From: Bacteroidales bacterium UBA714 | Lineage (GTDB): Bacteria; Bacteroidota; Bacteroidia; Bacteroidales; UBA932 | NCBI GenBank assembly: GCA_002298075.1 | Contig: DBLW01000188.1 | Coordinates: 1 to 15,566, forward strand | Reading direction: 5' to 3' | Length of the DNA: 15,566 nucleotides | Part shown: positions 14,935-15,566 of the stretch, piece by piece | Layout: every line of letters starts with the position of its first letter | Numbering within the stretch: position 1 is the first letter of the stretch | The notes under the pieces: generated by a model | Database searches by the model: none | What the model was told of the DNA's origin: nothing | Seen by the model: only the letters and a program-made list of their open reading frames with translations | Made by a program: the position numbers and the translations under genes

Positions 14935-14942
14935 TAAATTTG
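14935..14942 (+). promoter_or_regulatory. Candidate -7 element for the DUF5131 gene
   Basis: TAAATTTG matches the Bacteroidetes -7 consensus TAnnTTTG exactly and is oriented toward the plus-strand gene. The position of the -33 box (about 14912-14916) has only a weak candidate, TATGG. A start near 14950 would give a leader of about 115 nt. The lack of a good -33 element keeps this tentative. Confidence 0.4.
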
Positions 14943-15064
14943 CCGTCCGGCACTCTGATGCATCACCGCAAAACCGGCAGCCTCCCAAATATGCAAAGGG
15001 AAAACCAGTTTATTTCCGGCCGTGCAAATACCCGACAGTGCCCTCCCCCCAATATTAACCGCAC

Positions 15065-15566
15065 ATGCGAAGCTACTACAACAATACATTTTTCGACTGG
15101 AATCCATGGCACGGCTGCACAAAAACAAGCCCTGGATGCGCCCACTGCTATGTTTACCGCCAGGACAAAATGTACGGCTCCAACAAATCCAGCATGCAGG
15201 CAAGCCTGAACAAAGACTTTGACCTTCCTATACGCAAAGGCAGGGACAAAAAATACAAAATCCCTCCAGGAGCCGTTGTAATGACATGCTTCACCTCGGA
15301 TTTCCTGCTTGAAGACGCGGACCAGTGGAGACCAGAGGCATGGAAAATCATGAGAACCAGAAGCGACTGCACCTTCTACTTCTTCACAAAACGCATAGAA
15401 CGCCTGCCGTCCGTACTTCCCGACGACTGGGGAGAAGGCTATGACAATGTCATCATAGGATGTACAGCGGAAAACCAGGAAATGGCGGATAAAAGGCTCC
15501 CGGTGTTCACAAAGCTGCCGATAAAGCACAAGTCCATAATACTCGCTCCCCTGCTCGGCCCGATAG
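15065..15566 (+). CDS. DUF5131 / phage Gp37-Gp68-type protein (5' part only)
   Basis: The visible 167 residues start with MRSYYNNTFFDWNPWHGCTK and carry the family hallmark: a WNPWHGC segment followed by SPGCAHCY, giving a Cys cluster at 18, 25 and 28. Further on come FTSDFLL, a WRPEAWKIM segment, FYFFTKRIERLP and NVIIGCTAENQE, all typical of DUF5131 proteins, which are often annotated as phage Gp37/Gp68. The Cys spacing resembles an iron-sulfur or radical-SAM-like site, but the enzymatic role is not established. The frame has a stop at 15056-15058, so the ATG at 15065 is the only sensible start. It is transcribed away from the operon and runs off the right edge. It is probably unrelated to the operon; such genes are found both in prophages and in chromosomes. 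No other phage gene is visible here. Confidence 0.85.
   Translation, partial: MRSYYNNTFFDWNPWHGCTKTSPGCAHCYVYRQDKMYGSNKSSMQASLNKDFDLPIRKGRDKKYKIPPGAVVMTCFTSDFLLEDADQWRPEAWKIMRTRSDCTFYFFTKRIERLPSVLPDDWGEGYDNVIIGCTAENQEMADKRLPVFTKLPIKHKSIILAPLLGPI

Larger units (their letters stand above)
14472..15064. other. 593-bp divergent intergenic region
   Basis: It separates the minus-strand operon from the plus-strand DUF5131 gene and contains no convincing gene. From left to right it holds the leader hairpins, the 18-bp palindrome, the operon promoter, a nested inverted repeat (ttgagg at 14738-14743 with cctcaa at 14776-14781, and aaagc at 14752-14756 with gcttt at 14770-14774), a direct repeat at 14836-14886, and a promoter for the plus-strand gene. 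The open frame that crosses it on the plus strand begins inside the dehydrogenase gene in antisense and has no recognisable domain. Confidence 0.6.

Noticed and set aside
14293..14937. Plus-strand open frame of 214 codons reaching into the intergenic region
   Set aside because: Begins antisense inside the dehydrogenase gene, shows no domain, and its last part codes only for the short direct repeats.
14963..15529. Minus-strand open frame of 188 codons
   Set aside because: Antisense to the DUF5131 gene, whose WNPWHGC and SPGCAHCY motifs are decisive.

Overview
The window looks like a chromosomal segment of a host-associated Bacteroidales bacterium, at moderate G+C. The evidence is a tandem SusC/SusD pair, BACON and GLUG surface lipoproteins, a PUL-type sulfatase, little visible Shine-Dalgarno sequence, and candidate promoters of the Bacteroidetes TAnnTTTG type. 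The sequence alone does not give a genus.

Positions 1-14471 form one minus-strand array of nine genes with gaps of 28 bp or less, or overlaps, except one 119-bp gap after the first gene. In transcription order (right to left) they are: a GpsA-family glycerol-3-phosphate dehydrogenase (13356-14471); an exported S1/P1-type zinc phosphodiesterase (12325-13236); SusC (8919-12296); SusD (7355-8914); a small BACON-like lipoprotein (6847-7320); a lipoprotein fusing a glycerophosphodiester phosphodiesterase (GDPD) domain to an eight-coil GLUG repeat domain (4655-6850); a BACON-GLUG lipoprotein whose repeats match it (2995-4629); a Ser-type sulfatase-family lipoprotein (1358-2965); and a GlpT-type organophosphate:phosphate antiporter cut by the window edge (1-1328).

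The simplest model is a PUL-like system for a glycerol-phosphate-containing molecule instead of a plain polysaccharide. The lipoproteins would bind and trim the substrate, SusCD would import pieces, the GDPD and the S1/P1 enzyme would cut phosphodiesters, the antiporter would bring glycerol-3-phosphate (G3P) into the cytoplasm, and the dehydrogenase would oxidise it to dihydroxyacetone phosphate (DHAP). The sulfatase suggests the natural ligand is also sulfated, or that this enzyme works on a phosphoester. Each family call rests on visible motifs; the pathway and substrate are inference. No regulator (HTCS, ECF/anti-sigma, SusR) lies in the window.

Positions 14472-15064 are a 593-bp divergent intergenic region. 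It holds a candidate operon promoter, an 18-bp perfect palindrome just downstream of it, mutually exclusive leader hairpins, a short direct repeat, and a candidate promoter for the plus-strand gene. From 15065 to the right edge runs the start of a DUF5131 (phage Gp37/Gp68-type) protein with a cysteine cluster, apparently unrelated to the operon.
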